From Ichthyophonus hoferi (lineage: Eukaryota; Opisthokonta; Ichthyosporea; Ichthyophonida; Ichthyophonidae), in contig NAOQ01000443.1 in the NCBI GenBank assembly GCA_002751075.1, forward strand, positions 42,882-56,981: DNA of 14,100 nucleotides, read 5' to 3'. The position numbers and the translations under genes were made by a program. The notes beneath the pieces were generated by a model. It saw only the letters and a list, made by a program, of their open reading frames with translations, was not told where the DNA came from and did no database searches. Of the stretch, positions 9,901 through 14,100 are shown in pieces (position 1 is the first letter of the stretch; each line of letters starts with the position of its first letter).

Positions 9901-11236
9901 AAGTTTAGTTATATTAATTCACTGACCTACCCTTTGAATATATTTGATGCTTATAACCAGGGTCAGCTTGCCAGTTTTTTGATCCGGGGAAATAATGGGG
10001 CTATTGTAGATTGTATGTACTCAAAGTCTTTACAGCCTGGTTTTCCTTAAGGTGCTTACTATGGTTTCTCACAGGGAACAAGAATTGTCAAACTTTTTGC
10101 AGGGCAAGCAATATGCCAAGGCCATGGCCCTGGCACTCCGTTTAGGTCAACCAAGACGTGTCAGAACCCTTGCTCAGGAATTGCTTCAAGGAGGGTCTGA
10201 AGGGGAGGTGAGTAGTGCCACTTGTGCTTTATTAAGTCATACATACCATGGGTACATGTCATAGAGCAATCACTGATAGACTTGCGGAGGAACAGGCTGC
10301 ATTTGCCACTGTCATCAAGGGTCTTCAAATGGAGCAGTTAGGTCAGCTGCTAGGCTATGTGCGGGACTGGAATACCAATGCCAAACACTCGTTGGTGGGT
10401 ACATGCAAGCTTGTGGAATATATTTTCTTGTGTATTACACTGGATGAATACTAATTTCTACTTCTAGGTTGCCCAAGCTGTACTTGCCTGTGTACTGCAC
10501 ACATTCCTGCCAGCCCAGATATTATTGATTCCAAACATCAAGGAAATAATTGAAGGTCAGTTTTCTTGTAAGCCCGCTATCTTTCTTTCTTGACTTTTTT
10601 TCATGAATTTTAACTTAATTTTCGGGTTCCTCCAGGCCTGTTGCCATACACTGAGCGTCATTTAGGCAGAGTTGACCGACTGGTACAGCGCTCTTTCTTG
10701 GTCGATTACACTTGGCAAAGTCTAAAGGGTGGTGTTGCTCCCATGCCTGAGGTAATGTTGGAAGCCCTCCATCCTATGGGTTCATCGGGCCCAGAGGTAG
10801 CAGAGCGTGTTGAGGTACCCGCCCCCGTGGAGGAAGTAGAGGCCGAGACAGCCACCTGGGAGGAGGAGGAGAGTGAAAAGGAATCGGATAGCTCGGAAAC
10901 AGCCAAGGATGATACTGTTGACATGGAGGTCAATGAAGAGGAACAGAAAGAGGAAAAACGGTCAACCAAGAGGGCGTCAAAGGATACCAAGGATAGAGTG
11001 AAAAGGACGAAGGTCAATCAGGTGGAGGACAGTCCTGTAGTTTCTAGGTGCGCATATGTCAATGATTTTCAATTTCGAATCTTGTGATATTTAGCTTGTA
11101 ATTTTTAACGTTTTAAATACTCATGTTGTTTGTTCCCACTTTTCATATCAAACACTTCTTATATATGAGACGTTGTAGCGAGTTCTTTTCATTGGAAGAC
11201 TTATACTAATCATTGTCTCCCAGTGAAAGCTTGTAA
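3953..11236 (+). CDS. TBL3: Transducin beta-like protein 3 / UTP13, complete 24-exon gene
   Basis: TBL3/UTP13 is a nucleolar WD40 protein of the UtpB subcomplex of the small-subunit processome and acts in early 18S rRNA processing. Exons: 3953-4005, 4249-4396, 5187-5309, 5455-5556, 5971-6110, 6195-6354, 6426-6477, 6552-6610, 6691-6761, 6875-7046, 7449-7521, 7790-7883, 8306-8442, 8665-8735, 8904-8975, 9064-9121, 9288-9388, 9497-9646, 9722-9858, 10075-10207, 10296-10394, 10468-10555, 10636-11047, 11224-11236. Phases agree throughout, giving 905 residues against about 808 in human. The N-terminus KTNFTVEDKHDVLY aligns with human KTNYAVERKIEPFY. About 13 WD40 repeats follow (residues ~75-645), with clear WD ends such as IKVWD, VRLWD, VKLWS and IKIWS, then the Utp13 domain. 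An in-frame stop at 3944-3946 supports the chosen ATG. Least certain are the acceptor at 10295 and the tiny last exon. Confidence 0.9.
5187..7046 (+). other. TBL3: TBL3 N-terminal WD40 propeller exons (exons 3-10)
   Basis: These exons encode residues 68-360, the first seven-bladed propeller expected for UTP13. Conserved marks are LSPDDNTLIAASR (exon 3), WDPTSTLLATGASDG (exon 4, nearly identical to human FDPTSTLLATGGCDG), FHPDPKRLLLASS (exon 5, human FHPDPTRLLLFSS) and LEGHNSAVRGLAFS (exon 6). Exons 7-9 are short (52, 59 and 71 nt) and separated by introns of 74-80 nt, so this stretch is especially compact. Confidence 0.85.
7449..9858 (+). other. TBL3: TBL3 C-terminal WD40 propeller exons (exons 11-19)
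   Basis: Residues 361-657 form the second propeller. GH...WD spacing is regular: RGHEGIV to LRLWR, TGHTEGVGAV to SQDRTVKLWS, AHDKDINAIAVAPNDR to HDRTAKVWS, GHKRGIWHLDFSP to DKTIKIWS, EGHTAGVLKV to DGLVKIWT, and DGHIDKVWAL to NVWK. This is the best-conserved part and aligns with human TBL3 without gaps in most blades. The intron at 8976-9063 contains a (CA)n(TA)n run. Confidence 0.88.
9003..9029. repeat. (CA)n(TA)n microsatellite in TBL3 intron
   Basis: CA repeats from 9003 run into TA repeats ending at 9029. The tract lies in an 88-nt intron, so length variation would be a large fraction of that intron. Confidence 0.9.
9800..10740 (+). other. TBL3: Utp13 C-terminal domain exons of TBL3
   Basis: From the end of exon 19 through the start of exon 23 the protein leaves the WD40 fold. 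It has a charged linker (EIEDEKKAQKEEEM), then QELSNFLQGKQYAKAMALAL, RDWNTNAKHSLVAQAVL and GLLPYTERHLGRVDRLVQRS. These match human QQELDNLLHEKRYLRALGLAI, TWNTNSRHCHEAQAVL and LLPYTERHFQRLSRTLQ. This is the Utp13 domain that tethers the protein within UtpB. Exon 21 is taken to start at 10296 because that gives the human spacing to within one residue; a start at 10265 would need a different exon 20 end. Confidence 0.85.
9961..10012 (+). other. TBL3: Candidate stop-containing cassette exon in TBL3 intron
   Basis: Inside the 216-nt intron between exons 19 and 20, a 52-nt segment is preceded by TTATAACCAG and followed by a consensus donor GTATGT. If included it would read ATG GTC AGC TTG CCA GTT TTT TGA after the preceding exon and would shift the frame. 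It could be a regulatory poison exon or chance splice-site matches. Confidence 0.2.
10741..11047 (+). other. TBL3: Acidic-then-basic C-terminal tail of TBL3
   Basis: Residues about 799-901 follow the Utp13 domain. A Pro/Val-Glu stretch and an acidic, serine-rich block (residues ~830-870, e.g. WEEEESEKESDSSE) precede a lysine/arginine block (~871-889, e.g. KRSTKRASK and RVKRTK) that resembles a nuclear or nucleolar localisation signal. Human TBL3 ends shortly after the Utp13 domain, so this tail is extra. It is probably disordered. Confidence 0.75.
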
Positions 11237-11478
11237 TTAGAAGGACGCTGTCTGCTGATTGGACCTTTTGAGGAGAACATAATGTCGTCGGCCTTAACAT
11301 TGAAGCCACTACTGGTTAAATCATCTTATAAGAGGGAGCCATAAACTTCACGTCGTGGATACACTGGACCATATGAGCCAATCAAGAGCCCATTATAAAC
11401 ACTGTTCAGGCCATAGGATGTATGCAGAAAATATACAGTATTTGGGATACATCTGCACGCACCGTAAAACAATCTCAT
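11206..11478 (-). other. Antisense ORF pair behind TBL3, unidentified
   Basis: On the minus strand an ATG at 11476-11478 opens 50 codons to a TAA at 11326-11328. The same frame then stays open for another 39 codons to a TAG at 11206-11208. Residue content looks protein-like (SYGPVYPRREVYGS in the first part, SSKGPISRQRPSNYKLSLGD in the second), and the DNA is more GC-rich than the flanks. I do not recognise the family. It overlaps the last TBL3 intron and exon. It may be a short gene end, a gene remnant with one in-frame stop, or chance. Confidence 0.25.
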
Positions 11479-12600
11479 GAATAATCTAGTTGTTTATTAT
11501 TCAGTCTTTGAATGTATATATACATATATTGTATGTTATTGATTCTTGGATACTATATATTGAATGCGTATATAAATCCAAACCTAATCTAGAGTCAAGG
11601 CCTGTGCAGGTCCAGCTATATATTGAAAATATTTAATTGCTGCAAGCCTTGCTGGAGTGCCTCGGACTATTAAATTATACGTTAGTCTTAACTGCTGATT
11701 ACCCTGTCGCTATAATTATTATTTCGGCTTCATAGCTTAAGTTTCCTAACATGTACATGTATTATGGTGTACTCTGCGGTATTGATGGATCCTATATAGG
11801 AAATATTCCGTGTTTTGAGCCAATTTATATGAAATAATTTGTATGTCTAGTAGTGCCTGTTAGCTTAGCAAATGGGCTATACAAGCAATTTTGGGAACTT
11901 TGTAGTGAACAATATTGCTTTAAACCAATCTATATATTGTAACTCTATCGTAAACACTAATTTCCTGTTATTGCTAAAATAAAAAGAACTGCGTAGAATT
12001 AAGAAACAACTCTGACTTTTAGAAGATGTAGTAATAAGTAAATAGAAAGTGCAATATAAAGAATCGTTTATTTTGTAATTGGTGCTGTGAATTGGGTAGG
12101 TTTAAAAGCATTGTATATTGACTGTGTCATTAAGGTGAAACCAAAATGAAATGCATCTAGCCTAAGTTAAAATAAAATTATGGAATATAAAAATATTTGG
12201 TGGTAGACATATTTCCATTTGGTAAAATGTGTCAAAAAATGATACCAGCATACGAATATATAGTGGTATACGATTAAACGCCTATCCTGGTGTATAATAA
12301 CCTAGCGAGTTAAGAATATGATACCAACTACAATAAGCCTGATAAATTCCACCATGCAAACACATAACAAGGCACCGTCGTATATGTAATATCCTAGTTA
12401 CAGCGTCATACCCCATATTCAAGATTATTTGAAGGATGAACATCAATTTATTAAATACTTCCATCGAGTATATGTTATTTCGTTGTGGGTTTTCCTTTAA
12501 CATCTATTCTAGTATCCAGTCAGCATACGTTTATCAGCTTCTTGCTAATGCGTTTTACTGAGTGTCACAAATATTAGATTTCACAGGAGTTTCTAAAAAG
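11237..12600. other. 3' flank of TBL3, largely non-coding
   Basis: Apart from the antisense ORF pair near its start, I see no coding exon. Canonical AATAAA hexamers lie at 11978-11983 and 12171-12176, over 700 bp after the TBL3 stop; closer to the stop there are only variant forms, so the TBL3 poly(A) site is not fixed by the sequence. Confidence 0.6.
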
Positions 12601-12616
12601 GAATGGACAGGTCCCA

Positions 12617-13300
12617 AAAAAAAAAACTAAAAAAAAATACAAAAAAATACAAAAAACAAAAATAAGAATAATAAAGAGGAAATTGAAGGACATTTACATT
12701 TTTGCTATGTTAGCTCGAGGAATTGCATTTTTACATACATTTTTTATAATTTTAAAAAAAAAAAATTGTTATTCAAAAAAAATAAAGGGTGTAATTGGTA
12801 AATTCTTTATTTGTGTAATCTCCCATTTAAATTTTCATTCACTCTTCCCCACATTCTCCTATAAAAATTGCAGAATGCTATAGGTACGCTTGAGTTAGAA
12901 TTATCAAGGCTCCATTGGATATAAATTTTCAGTTTCTCTTCTATTAGTAACTGGCCTATAGATAGGAGTTTTTTTCACTGTAATAGTCAAATACATTTTC
13001 AATCAGATTCAGTTCTGGTGAGTATGATGACAAGTACAGTAGCGTGATGGAATTGGCCATCAACAAATCTTTAGCTTCACTTCAAAGAAGCCAAAATTAA
13101 AATTGCTGTTTTCCCTATCAAATTATTCTATATCTCTGCTTGTATAACAAATTTTTCTACAAACAATTATTATAAGAAATAAATGTAAGTAAAAATACAA
13201 TTCCTCTAGAAAAAATAAAATAGCAAAGAAGTAAGTTTCTTTTAATTTTCTCTTTATTATTCTACTTCGTTTTTTATTTTTTTTTTATTTTCCAAAAATT
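12617..13300. repeat. A/T homopolymer-rich block
   Basis: The + strand begins with A-runs (12617-12660, again about 12752-12785) and ends with T-runs (about 13260-13294). Between them lies the transposase fragment. The A-rich left and T-rich right borders, each next to a TCCCAA or TTGGGA motif (about 12611 and 13310), could be the worn ends of one mobile element, but no convincing terminal inverted repeat can be aligned by eye. Confidence 0.5.
12956..13081 (-). pseudogene. DDE transposase C-terminal fragment (Tc1/mariner/IS630-like)
   Basis: The minus-strand frame encodes 41 residues containing ITLLYLSSYSPELNLIENVF, the hallmark C-terminal motif of Tc1/mariner and related DDE transposases (usually LxxLPPYSPELNPIENVW). 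The Glu in LIEN is the expected third catalytic acid. The consensus PP and NPIE are altered to SS and NLIE. A TGA precedes the segment in frame and a TAG ends it, and I see no catalytic-core D motifs upstream. It is therefore a decayed fragment of a plain DNA transposon, not a working gene. Confidence 0.75.
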
Positions 13301-14100
13301 CATTTATTGTTGGGATTTTGCAATTCTTTCTGTGAACCCTTGTAGTTATCCAGAGATGTGAATTTAACATGCTAATTCGAAAGAAAAAAAGAAGCAATTT
13401 CACAATAAATACCGATATATTAGAAAGAATAAGACATAAACAACCATAGTTCTTATTATAGAAAATTCGTAGTTGATATCCAGTTGCTGAAAGTAATCAT
13501 AAGACCCTTATCTTGTCAATCGTTACTTCTCCACAAGATTCAGCCTTGTTTACACATGGTGTAATAGTGTTCAACTGCACTAAGTCTACAGAGATAGTGC
13601 GATAGAGTCAAAGTCAACAGTATTGCATACGATTGTACCAACGAGAGCTTTAATATTTTCAAATTTCAGATGAGCCGATCATATATGTGATCATAGGTTG
13701 ATTATAAGTCCTTTGCTAAGAATATTGAATGGCTGCCATTTCCTCTATCCATAGAATCTTTTTTTAAAAAAAATACCTTGCCGATTATTGAGGTTTAGTC
13801 CTGAAGCGTTGCAAAATTAGTAGTATTACTTTGCAGGTATTATTTCCTACCCAACATATGCACGAATTCAATAATCAATCAACCTATTAAAGTTATTACA
13901 GCACTAACAGAGTACATATATACTCAAAACCTGTTATAGTGATCAGCAAAAACCTATCAGGTAATAAAAGTATACACCACAAGTCACATGATAAATACTA
14001 AAATCCCTTAGCTAACCCCACAACTCGATATGATTGCACACATCCCCTGACATACATACTCTCCAATCCTCACATATGTCAAGATTGTACGATAAACGAC
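13301..14100. other. Non-coding AT-rich right end
   Basis: No ORF of note, no recognisable RNA gene and no domain on either strand. Only minor palindromic bits are visible: T7A8 near 13759-13773 and GATCATATATGTGATC near 13678-13693. Nothing supports a gene entering from the right edge. Confidence 0.5.

Noticed and set aside
4006-10635. snoRNA genes inside TBL3 introns
   Set aside because: Ribosome-biogenesis genes often host them, so I looked for C (RTGATGA) with D (CTGA) boxes and for H/ACA ends. ATGATG-like bits occur (e.g. 6767-6845) but no properly spaced C/D pair was found by eye.
10706-11017. 103-codon minus-strand ORF
   Set aside because: Serine/threonine-rich mirror of the acidic GAG/GAA-rich TBL3 tail; a known artefact of such coding sequence.
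12282-12503. 73-codon minus-strand ORF
   Set aside because: No recognisable family, and nothing around it suggests a gene.
12683-12883. 66-codon plus-strand ORF
   Set aside because: Lys/Ile/Phe-rich translation of A/T homopolymers next to a transposon relic.
1-14100. tRNA, rRNA, CRISPR arrays and bacterial operon signals
   Set aside because: None seen; the window is spliced eukaryotic DNA.

Overview
The window is eukaryotic and AT-rich, with many short GT-AG introns. The layout and the type of genes suggest an early-branching animal such as a sponge, but this rests on impression only; another intron-rich eukaryote (for example a protist) cannot be excluded from the sequence.

Layout, left to right, all recognised genes on the + strand. 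(1) Positions 1-1162 hold the last three exons of a gene whose protein matches the C-terminal half of the CbiX/SirB chelatase family (sirohydrochlorin ferro/cobaltochelatase). The gene starts outside the window. (2) Positions 1163-3770 are a roughly 2.6 kb AT-rich spacer with no convincing gene. It contains a long imperfect foldback (2606-2800) and a small possible first exon (2874-2893). (3) Positions 3771-3952 look like a compact promoter, with a perfect CRE palindrome, a CACGTG E-box and a TATAAA box. (4) Positions 3953-11236 are a complete 24-exon gene for the TBL3/UTP13 protein, a core UtpB component of the small-subunit processome. I reconstruct it as 905 residues: about 13 WD40 repeats, a C-terminal Utp13 domain, and an acidic-then-basic tail that the human protein lacks. 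(5) Positions 11237-14100 are mostly non-coding. They contain a short antisense ORF pair directly behind TBL3 (11206-11478), A/T homopolymer-rich DNA, and a decayed fragment of a DDE transposase of the Tc1/mariner/IS630 type on the minus strand (12956-13081).

The two genes have no evident functional link: one is a tetrapyrrole metal-chelatase relative, the other a ribosome-biogenesis factor. No tRNA, rRNA, CRISPR array or retrovirus-like element was found. The most notable items are the chelatase-like gene, because animals are not known to make sirohaem; the foldback; the antisense ORF; and a possible stop-containing cassette exon in TBL3.
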